Part shown: positions 1 through 5,830 of the stretch, in pieces
Position numbering within the stretch: the stretch's first letter is position 1
How the letters are laid out: each line of letters begins with the position of its first letter
From: Candidatus Kapaibacterium sp.
Lineage (GTDB): Bacteria > Bacteroidota > Ignavibacteria > Palsa-1295
Direction: 5' to 3'
Length of the DNA stretch: 6,459 nt
Assembly (NCBI GenBank): GCA_025450975.1
Contig: JANWLI010000137.1
Span: 1 to 6,459, forward strand
The notes under the pieces: model-generated
What the model saw: the letters and a program-made list of their open reading frames with translations, nothing else
Told to the model about the DNA's origin: nothing
The model's database searches: none
Position numbers and translations under genes: made by a program

Positions 1-709
1 CGACAACTTCGAGCCGCAGCCACTCGAAGCCGGGAGTGCGCTCAAACGAACTACGCCGAACGAGATTGTAAGCACCGACGCCAATGAAAGCACCTTTAAC
101 ACTTTCGTTGACACGCTTGACCTTCATTCGCTGCAGGAACATGCCGCCGAACGCGGAAATGAATAGAGGCAATAGGAAGCTGTCATGCTGCGTCCGGTCA
201 TCGGGCAGAAGCGACAGTTGATCGAGGGAGTTCGCCTCAGCATAGGCGATAGACTTTGTCAGGACTTCAGGCTCAAAGTGAATATCGGCATCGGTAAAGA
301 GCAGCCAGTCCCCTGTTGCCTGCTGTATGGCCGTATGCAGGGCGTGGACCTTGCCCAGCCAATCGGGAGGAAGCTCGGTAATATGAATAACCTTCAGGCG
401 ATGGTCTTTGGCTGCGATCTTGTCTAGGATGGCCGACGTACCATCGGTCGAGCGGTCGTCAGAAACGATGACTTCGATATTCGGGTAGGTGGTATCGAGT
501 ATCGATCTAAGCGATCGCTCAATGAGGGCTTCCTCATTACGCGCAGCAATGATAATGCTGATCTTAGGATATATCGTTAGCGGAGGTAAAGTCTCGGAGC
601 GAAGGAGTTTGATGGCGGCTCCATGATAGGCTGCACGCAGCAGATAGTTAAGCCACAGAATGGTACAGATTGCGGCGGCGCCATATAAAATGAGATGAAG
701 TGTTATCAC
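1..709 (-). CDS. Membrane-anchored family 2 glycosyltransferase, 3' end cut by window edge
   Basis: This is a GT2 (GT-A fold) glycosyltransferase, likely transferring a sugar from a nucleotide donor to a lipid or polysaccharide acceptor at the inner membrane. I translated it by hand; about 236 residues are in the window and the C-terminus is missing. A hydrophobic N-terminal segment (about residues 4-24) looks like a membrane anchor. It is followed by ISIIIAARNEE (50-60), DDRSTDGT (84-91), the WLGKVHAL motif (117-124) and the metal-binding TDAD (139-142). The visible end, GFEWLRLEVV, resembles the segment just before the acceptor-side D-D-x-x-L-G region in this subfamily. The start is GTG at 709, because an in-frame TAG lies three codons upstream and no ATG is available. 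No Shine-Dalgarno is evident. It is divergent from hicB, with 42 nt between the starts. The HpnB/CrtQ-like subgroup is plausible, but the donor and acceptor cannot be read from the sequence. Confidence 0.87.
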   Translation of the reverse strand, partial: MITLHLILYGAAAICTILWLNYLLRAAYHGAAIKLLRSETLPPLTIYPKISIIIAARNEEALIERSLRSILDTTYPNIEVIVSDDRSTDGTSAILDKIAAKDHRLKVIHITELPPDWLGKVHALHTAIQQATGDWLLFTDADIHFEPEVLTKSIAYAEANSLDQLSLLPDDRTQHDSFLLPLFISAFGGMFLQRMKVKRVNESVKGAFIGVGAYNLVRRSSFERTPGFEWLRLEVV

Positions 710-751
710 TGTAATCTAAACCAAATAATCAAGTAGTCGGTTAGAACATTT

Positions 752-958
752 ATGAGACAAGTCATTATTTATCCTGGAGAAGACGGCTTTTACATAGCCG
801 AGTGTCCGAGTCTTCCCGGATGTATATCACAAGGGAGCTCGCAGGAAGACGCTATCAAGAATATTCGTGAGGCGATAGATCTCTACATTGATGCGCTCCG
901 CCAGGACGATCTCCCCATACCAGAAGAACATTTTGATACGCTGCTAATGGCAGTATGA
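752..958 (+). CDS. hicB: HicB-family antitoxin, short form
   Basis: This is a 68-residue HicB-like antitoxin. Such proteins neutralise the HicA mRNA interferase by covering its active site, and many also autoregulate their operon. The family pattern is clear: a strand with YPGEDGFYIAECPSLPGC (about 7-24), then the QGSSQEDAIKNIREAIDLYI helix (about 26-45), the usual partial RNase H-like fold. The protein ends soon after, with no C-terminal helix-turn-helix or ribbon-helix-helix domain, so any DNA binding would need another mechanism. Its TGA overlaps the ATG of the downstream hicA remnant (ATGA, 955-958), the usual arrangement for translational coupling. The reading frame is intact although the partner toxin is broken, so it is an orphan antitoxin here. 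No convincing promoter or ribosome-binding site is visible in the 42-nt gap upstream. Confidence 0.9.
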   Translation: MRQVIIYPGEDGFYIAECPSLPGCISQGSSQEDAIKNIREAIDLYIDALRQDDLPIPEEHFDTLLMAV

Positions 959-1145
959 GTAACATCCCACGTATTTCAGGACGGAAATGCGCACAAGTTC
1001 TGGAAAAGAGAGGGTTTGGGTAAGACGGAGTACTCCATTTTCGCAAATCACTATTCCCGATCATAAAGAGCTTGACCGGGGCACACTCCGCTCTATCATT
1101 AGGCAATCCGGTCTCAGCGTTGAAGATTTTACTTCTCTGCTGTAA
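955..1145 (+). pseudogene. hicA: HicA mRNA interferase toxin, frameshifted and missing its catalytic GSH segment
   Basis: HicA toxins are small double-stranded-RNA-binding-fold RNases that cleave translated mRNA; the catalytic His lies in a conserved GSH motif. The first 22 codons (955-1020) read MSNIPRISGRKCAQVLEKRG then F-G, a typical HicA N-terminus, and stop at TAA 1021-1023. The family C-terminus resumes in another frame from 1020: after PFSQI comes TIPDHKELDRGTLRSIIRQ, then SGLSVEDFTSLL and TAA at 1143-1145. Only 32 nt separate the Gly-Phe of the first part from TIPDHKEL, where family members usually have about 19-20 residues. The missing part is the V-R-Q-x-G-S-H stretch. One deletion of about 25 or 28 nt would account for both the shift and the loss. 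The last 17 nt overlap the convergent epimerase gene. An inactive toxin is close to certain. Confidence 0.87.
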
Positions 1146-2136
1146 TACTTCCCCGCCAGCTTGGCGGAAGATTCTTTTCGATCTCGATGCCTTCGAACGG
1201 CTTTGTGCTGCGGGATCCGACTTGCTTCACCCACGCTGCCATCCTGGCAATCCCATCGGCTAACGATACTTCGCTCGTATGATCAAATGCACTTTGGACC
1301 TTCTCATGATCGCTCCAGGCATTGACGACTTCGTTACGGGCGGGTAAATAGTTGATAGGCACTTCTCTGCCCATTGCGTTCATGACTTCCTCCGCAAGCT
1401 GGTTGACGGTATAGACGGTATCAGCTCCGACATTGAATATCTCGTTCTTCGCAGTTTCCTGGGTCGCACTGCGGGCAATGATCGGCGCAACATCGGCGAT
1501 GTAGCTGAATGCGCGCTTCTGCTCACCGTCACCAAAGACAGTCAGCGGCTGGCGCTGCAGGATCTGGTTCATGAAGATGCCGATAACGTTGCGGTATTTG
1601 TCTCCGGTATTCTGCCGCTCGCCGTAGACGTTATGTGGACGGAAGATCACATAATCGAGGCCAAACATTTCGTGCGATGCCTTCAGCTCGAGCTCGACGG
1701 CATACTTTGCAATGCCATACGAATCTTCGGGCTGCGGCACAAGCTCTTCGCGCATCGGCAGTTGGTTGCGGCCATAGACGGCAATCGAACTCGTGAAGAT
1801 AAACCGCTTCACGTTATGATTGATGGCCTCATTGATCAAGTTAACCGAACCGATGACGTTATTCGTATAATTGAAGCGCTTGATAAAGTGCGACAGGCCT
1901 TCGGCAGCGTAGGCGGCAAGATGAAAGACGTAGTCGAACGAGTATTCTTTAAAGAGGTGGGAAATACGCTCGTGATCGGTGCAGCTTGCCTCGATGAACG
2001 TGGCGTCGGGATTCACATTCTCCGTAAATCCGCCGGAAAGATCGTCAAGTGCAACTACCGTATGCCCCTGATTAAGTAGTTCATCCACTACATGCGAACC
2101 GATAAACCCCGCTGCACCCGTAACTAGTGATGTCAT
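1129..2136 (-). CDS. NAD-dependent epimerase/dehydratase, GalE-like extended SDR
   Basis: This is a 335-residue extended short-chain dehydrogenase, probably acting on a nucleotide sugar in the cytoplasm to feed surface-polysaccharide synthesis. The Rossmann dinucleotide motif TGAAGFIG is at 6-13, the acidic cofactor-selecting DD at 31-32 indicates NAD, and HLAA is at 72-75. The catalytic set is the TSS motif (115-117) with Y140-x3-K144. RPHNVYGERQ (165-174) and the downstream GDGEQKRAFSYIADV are typical of sugar-nucleotide epimerases. The start at 2136 places the Rossmann motif at the usual position; no Shine-Dalgarno is visible. It lies 83 nt after the upstream glycosyltransferase, so it could be the last gene of that operon or have its own promoter. 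Its final codons overlap the hicA remnant. UDP-glucose 4-epimerase is the nearest general description, but 4,6-dehydratase or uronate-epimerase relatives cannot be excluded from motifs alone. Confidence 0.9.
   Translation of the reverse strand: MTSLVTGAAGFIGSHVVDELLNQGHTVVALDDLSGGFTENVNPDATFIEASCTDHERISHLFKEYSFDYVFHLAAYAAEGLSHFIKRFNYTNNVIGSVNLINEAINHNVKRFIFTSSIAVYGRNQLPMREELVPQPEDSYGIAKYAVELELKASHEMFGLDYVIFRPHNVYGERQNTGDKYRNVIGIFMNQILQRQPLTVFGDGEQKRAFSYIADVAPIIARSATQETAKNEIFNVGADTVYTVNQLAEEVMNAMGREVPINYLPARNEVVNAWSDHEKVQSAFDHTSEVSLADGIARMAAWVKQVGSRSTKPFEGIEIEKNLPPSWRGSITAEK
1148..1178 (+). terminator. Possible hairpin terminator for hicBA
   Basis: A GC-rich inverted repeat CCGCCA-gct-TGGCGG (1153-1167) lies 7 nt past the hicA stop and is followed by a T-rich stretch (AAGATTCTTTT). 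It could end plus-strand hicBA transcription. It lies inside the minus-strand epimerase coding sequence (the LPPSWRG codons), its loop is only 3 nt and the T run is interrupted, so it may be just coding sequence. Confidence 0.25.
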
Positions 2137-2219
2137 CTAAAAGGCGAAAAGGAAAGATGTAAGAGGCAAAACAGCCGGTGAAAGTTTCGAAAATCTTTGT
2201 GACCTGGTCCTCTCAAGGG

Positions 2220-3176
2220 TCATTTCAAGAACCCACGTTCACTCAGTCCCTCTTTTCCACGGTATCCTTTGAAGTAATCAATGATGCCCTGGAAAAGCGC
2301 CTTTACTGCTTTTGTGTTGCCCGCAGAGGTCAGCAAGCGGCACCGGTTTGCCAGATGAAGCGGGTACGCGAGGATAAACTGGAGTTTCTTCCAGCCGTGA
2401 AAATGCCGCTTTGCGTAGATAAATGCATTCCGGTACTGCATGTACATGTAAAACGGAGTTTCCTTCCCCTTCATGGCTGAATGAAAGTTGTGGTAGATCA
2501 CCGACGCCGGTTCGTACCAGGATTTATAGCCGATCTCCTTCGCCCGCATGCACCAATCGGATTCTTCCCAATAGATAAAGTACTCTTTCGAGAGCCCGCC
2601 GATCTTTGCGATAACATCGCCATTGAGCAACATCAGGCAACCCGATGCATAGGCAACTTCGCGCGCTTCCTCAAATTGGCCGACATCTTCCTGCGATTCA
2701 CCATAGTGGTGATACCCCATGTGCCACTTCTGGAATGTACCGGCGCACCAGATGATCTTATCCCTGCCACCAACTGTCGGCGGATAGTAGTAGATCTTAC
2801 CACTCACTGCGCCCATCGTATCAAGATTGGCTTCCAGCCGTTCGACAAGCGGCTCAAGAAACGATGCGGTTACAATCGTATCATTGTTGAGCAACAGGAC
2901 GTGCCTGCAGCCACTCTTGATCGCATGCTCGATGCCAGTGTTATTTCCGCCCGTAAAGCCTTCGTTCGTTTCGTTGCGGATATGGGTTACTTCGGGAAAC
3001 TCGTCACGCAACTGTTGACCGCTATTATCTCTGGACCCGTTGTCAACAACGATGACTTCAACATTCTTGTAGGTAATATCACGGAGTGTACGCAGGCACA
3101 GCGACGTATGCCCATACGAGTTCAGATGAACGAGGATGATCCCTATTTTCGGCTGACCGGGTCTTGCTAGTGACAT
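2220..3176 (-). CDS. Family 2 glycosyltransferase, rhamnosyltransferase-like
   Basis: This is a 318-residue soluble or peripherally attached GT2 enzyme of the WcaA/rhamnosyltransferase type, which adds a sugar to a growing O-antigen or capsular unit on the cytoplasmic face. Visible motifs are IGIILVHLNSYG (11-22), VDNGSRDNS (44-52), NEGFTGGNNTG (71-81), the metal-binding LLLNNDT (94-100), ASGCLMLL (177-184) and the ED-type catalytic segment FIYWEESDWCMRA (200-212). Length and motif order are complete for this family. The C-terminal 80 residues are basic and aromatic and may form a membrane-facing helix (HGWKKLQFILAYPLHLANR). The ATG at 3176 lies 2 nt after the stop of the MetF fusion, so the two genes are almost certainly cotranscribed. 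Sugar donor and linkage cannot be deduced. Confidence 0.92.
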   Translation of the reverse strand: MSLARPGQPKIGIILVHLNSYGHTSLCLRTLRDITYKNVEVIVVDNGSRDNSGQQLRDEFPEVTHIRNETNEGFTGGNNTGIEHAIKSGCRHVLLLNNDTIVTASFLEPLVERLEANLDTMGAVSGKIYYYPPTVGGRDKIIWCAGTFQKWHMGYHHYGESQEDVGQFEEAREVAYASGCLMLLNGDVIAKIGGLSKEYFIYWEESDWCMRAKEIGYKSWYEPASVIYHNFHSAMKGKETPFYMYMQYRNAFIYAKRHFHGWKKLQFILAYPLHLANRCRLLTSAGNTKAVKALFQGIIDYFKGYRGKEGLSERGFLK

Positions 3177-3178
3177 GC

Positions 3179-5044
3179 TTACCCGACGCGCTGCAAAATT
3201 TCTACTGCCATGGAATACTTCTTAAACGGCGGCATAAGATACGCGCCATCTATAAGACGCTTAGCATCGCGAAGGAATTCGGTGCAAATAGCAATGCCCT
3301 CTTCGCTTTGCGCTTCCGTGCTGCTCTGCTTTGCCAGACGGTCATGGATCCAGGTCGGGATCTCCATACCGGGCACTTCATAGTGGAGAAACTCTGCATG
3401 CCGTACCGAACGTAGCGGGAGAATACCAAGCATGAGCTTCGCATTACCACGAAACGGTTTGATCAATTCGACAAAGCGCTCGACAACATGCATCTCAAAG
3501 ATCGGCTGCGTGAAGATGACTTCGCACCCTTCGCGGATCTTCTGGTGCAGGCGGTCGATCTCGCGCTCCATATCGTCGGCGACAGGATTTGCTCCGCAGC
3601 CAATGAGGAAATGCGTCGTACCGAATTCACCGCCGGCGATCGGATTGCCCATCAGGTCGCAGCCGGTGTTCATCGACGAGAGCGCACGGATAAGACCGAT
3701 AGCATCGATGTCGTAGACGCTCGTCGCATACGGATAATCGCCGATCTGCGCCGGGTCGCCTGTAACGGCAAGGATATTTCGCACTCCTGTCATCTCGGCA
3801 CCCAACAACTCCGACTGCAGGCCGACCATATTGCGATCGCGGCAGGCCAAATGCGTGATCGCCTCGATGCCGCACTTATTCTGGATCATCTGCGACAAGG
3901 CGATCGAGCTGACACGCAGTCGTGCGCGAGCGCCGTCGGAGATATTGACGGCGTCGATCCCTTCCTTGGCAAGATACTGGGCGCCTTCGAAGACGCTCGA
4001 CATATCGAGTCCGCGCGGAATATCAAGCTCAACTGACGTTAAAAATTTCTGTCCAAGTTTCTTCTTAAAACCGGAGAAGTGCTCTCCGTTTATTGCGACT
4101 TGTATGCGCTCGGACTTGACCTTGATCTCTGAGGCCTCAATCGTCCCAACCTTAGCGCCTTTGACAGCTTCTGCGATCGCACGGATATGCTCCGGCGATG
4201 CGCCGCCACATGCACCGATGATCGAAACGCCGGCTTCGACGAGACGCCTGCAACTCGCTGCTACATAATCCGGCGTCGCATTATAGATCGCCTTGCCATC
4301 GATGAGCGTCGGGATGCCGATATCGGGCTGTGCGGAGATAGGAATACCCGGGACTGCAAATGCCTTGATGATCGAAAGCATGCGCTGCGGGCCGACCGTA
4401 CCGTTGGTACCGATGACCGTCACGCCAAGTTCGATCAGGCGCTCTGCGATCTTGCGGGCGTAGTCCGTGGCAAGCAGTGCGCCATCTTCGGGGAAAGTCT
4501 TTTGTGCGATGATCGGCAGGTTAGGCGCCACTTCTTTAGCAGCACGAACTGCGATCTCAAGTTCACGCAGCTCGATGAAACTCTTGAGGAGGAGGACATC
4601 CGGCCTGCCATCGGCAAGCGCTGCGATCTGCTCGTCGTAGGCATTGCGTACTTCTCCTTCGCGTGCTTTGCCCAGGGGATGGAGATACTTGCCTGTTGGT
4701 CCAACTGTCGCTGCAACGATCAGATCATTCTCATTGGCAACCGTACGTGCAAGCCATACGCCCTTGCGGTTAATCTCATAGACCTTATCCGATGAGCGAG
4801 AATGTGCAAGATGGATGCAGTTCGCGTGCTCGGTATTTGTCTCGAGCAACTCGGCACCGGCTTTCGCAAACTCATGGTGAACGTGTTCGATCGCTACGGG
4901 ATCGAGCAGATTGTATGCTTCGACCTGTGTTTCGACAAGTCCGCGTGCAGCGAGGACAACGCCGATCGAGCCGCCTGTAATGATAGGCCGCTCGCCGGCA
5001 GTCTTGAGCCGTTCGAGAAAGCGATTATGTGGTGGAGAGTTCAG
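3179..5044 (-). CDS. Bifunctional BHMT-like (zinc-site-degenerate) / methylenetetrahydrofolate reductase fusion
   Basis: This is a YitJ-like fusion of 621 residues if it starts at CTG 5044; YitJ-type proteins are about 610. Residues 1-300 form the homocysteine S-methyltransferase (BHMT/MetH-N) barrel, and about 325-621 form the FAD-dependent MetF barrel, which reduces 5,10-methylene-THF to 5-methyl-THF. The MetF half keeps its signatures: VELDIPRG with the catalytic Glu (339), THLACRDRN (397-405), NILAVTGDP (about 423-431) and FTQPIFE. The barrel half is recognisable from RFLERLK (8-14), ETNT (68-71), GTNGTVGP (212-219) and IIGACGGASPEHI. However, the zinc cysteine expected at 215 is Gly, and the second of the usual Cys pair (280) is Gly; only C279 remains. 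DGAMGT is GGSIGV (24-29). The first canonical in-frame start is TTG 4849, which would delete the first barrel strand, so CTG 5044 is preferred. MetF activity is likely; homocysteine methylation is doubtful. Confidence 0.85.
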   Translation of the reverse strand: MNSPPHNRFLERLKTAGERPIITGGSIGVVLAARGLVETQVEAYNLLDPVAIEHVHHEFAKAGAELLETNTEHANCIHLAHSRSSDKVYEINRKGVWLARTVANENDLIVAATVGPTGKYLHPLGKAREGEVRNAYDEQIAALADGRPDVLLLKSFIELRELEIAVRAAKEVAPNLPIIAQKTFPEDGALLATDYARKIAERLIELGVTVIGTNGTVGPQRMLSIIKAFAVPGIPISAQPDIGIPTLIDGKAIYNATPDYVAASCRRLVEAGVSIIGACGGASPEHIRAIAEAVKGAKVGTIEASEIKVKSERIQVAINGEHFSGFKKKLGQKFLTSVELDIPRGLDMSSVFEGAQYLAKEGIDAVNISDGARARLRVSSIALSQMIQNKCGIEAITHLACRDRNMVGLQSELLGAEMTGVRNILAVTGDPAQIGDYPYATSVYDIDAIGLIRALSSMNTGCDLMGNPIAGGEFGTTHFLIGCGANPVADDMEREIDRLHQKIREGCEVIFTQPIFEMHVVERFVELIKPFRGNAKLMLGILPLRSVRHAEFLHYEVPGMEIPTWIHDRLAKQSSTEAQSEEGIAICTEFLRDAKRLIDGAYLMPPFKKYSMAVEILQRVG

Positions 5045-5062
5045 AGTTTTGAGTTTTTAGTT
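5035..5062. repeat. Degenerate 7-bp tandem repeat across the tpiA stop / metF-fusion start
   Basis: Four consecutive heptamers of the form nnnAGTT (plus strand) occupy these bases, with AGTT at 5038, 5045, 5052 and 5059, exactly 7 nt apart; the variable triplets are GAG, CAG, TTG and TTT. On the minus strand the units begin AACT. The tpiA stop codon (5059-5057) and the proposed CTG start of the downstream gene (5044-5042) both fall inside the array. Because 7 is not a multiple of 3, gain or loss of a unit changes the relative frame of the two genes. Confidence 0.7.
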
Positions 5063-5830
5063 GAGGGCTGCGTCGGCTATTGCGAGAAATTGTTTTGCAT
5101 CGAGGGCAGCGCCACCGATGAGTCCGCCATCGATGTCCGGTTGTGCAAGTAACTCTTTCGCATTATCCGGTTTCATGGAGCCACCATACTGAATGATGAT
5201 GGCATTAGCGATGCTATCATCGTATAATTTTGCGATCTCCATGCGGATAAACGAATGAGCATTCTGCGCGATCTCCGGCGTTGCAGTGCGTCCGGTGCCA
5301 ATAGCCCATACGGGCTCGTAGGCGATCGTGATATGCTTCATGTCGCTTGCCGATACATCCCGCAAGCCTTCCTTGAGTTGTCGCAAGAGCACTTCATACG
5401 TCTGGTTTAGCTCACGCTCATCGAGCGTCTCGCCAACGCAAAGAATGGGTTTAAGACTCACCGACAAGGCCGCACGTACTTTCTTGTTGATCGTCACGTC
5501 GTCTTCTTCAAAGATCGTACGACGCTCGGAGTGCCCGAGGATCACATACGTACAGTTTGCTTCGACAAGCATGCGAGCTGATATCTCGCCGGTAAACGCT
5601 CCCTTCGTCTCGTGGTAGCAATTCTGCGCACCGAGGGCGATCTGCACACCGCGGCCCGAGACGAGCGCATGCACTTCGAGCAGAGCAGTAAATGGCGGAC
5701 AGACAGCCAGCTCAACATTGCGGTACGCGTCTTTCCAGTTACCGACGATACCGGCGATAAGCGATGCAGCTTCGCTGGCCGTGCCGTTCATCTTCCAGTT
5801 TCCGCAAATAAATTTCCGACGTGCTGACAT
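5057..5830 (-). CDS. tpiA: Triosephosphate isomerase
   Basis: This is a 257-residue TIM-barrel enzyme that interconverts dihydroxyacetone phosphate and glyceraldehyde 3-phosphate in glycolysis and gluconeogenesis; it is cytosolic and normally a dimer. All catalytic elements are present: N11 and K13 in GNWKMNG (10-16), H100 in LGHSERR (98-104), E172 in AYEPVWAIGTG (170-180), which also carries the flexible loop 6, and the phosphate-binding YGGS and GLIGGAALD near the C-terminus. Length is normal for bacterial TpiA. The ATG (5830-5828) shares one base with the gatB stop (TAATG), indicating translational coupling, and a GGAAAG at 6 nt upstream could help initiation. The final codons CTC AAC TAA run into a heptamer repeat. 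The frame downstream of the stop stays open into the MetF fusion. Confidence 0.98.
   Translation of the reverse strand: MSARRKFICGNWKMNGTASEAASLIAGIVGNWKDAYRNVELAVCPPFTALLEVHALVSGRGVQIALGAQNCYHETKGAFTGEISARMLVEANCTYVILGHSERRTIFEEDDVTINKKVRAALSVSLKPILCVGETLDERELNQTYEVLLRQLKEGLRDVSASDMKHITIAYEPVWAIGTGRTATPEIAQNAHSFIRMEIAKLYDDSIANAIIIQYGGSMKPDNAKELLAQPDIDGGLIGGAALDAKQFLAIADAALN

Noticed and set aside
710..751. Divergent promoters between the left GT2 gene and hicB
   Set aside because: The gap must hold control signals for at least one gene, but I found no convincing sigma-70 or Bacteroidota-type promoter match.
1015..1024. Programmed ribosomal frameshift joining the two hicA halves
   Set aside because: The run GGGTTTGGGTAA is not a slippery heptamer in the right phase, and a joined product would still lack the catalytic GSH segment.
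2181..2198. Inverted repeat in the 83-nt gap before the epimerase, possibly an operator
   Set aside because: The centre and one arm position mismatch, leaving only short AT-rich pairing, so it is not distinguishable from chance.
2481..3170. Long plus-strand open frame (229 codons) opposite the GT2 gene
   Set aside because: It is antisense to a glycosyltransferase with complete family motifs, and its translation resembles no protein family.
3488..4795. Several plus-strand open frames opposite the MetF fusion
   Set aside because: They mirror the codon bias of the real minus-strand gene and show no recognisable domains.
4847..4849. TTG as the true start of the MetF fusion
   Set aside because: The 65 codons upstream encode clear family sequence (RFLERLK, the strand-one motif, the FAKAGAELLETNT segment), so this TTG is an internal Leu codon.
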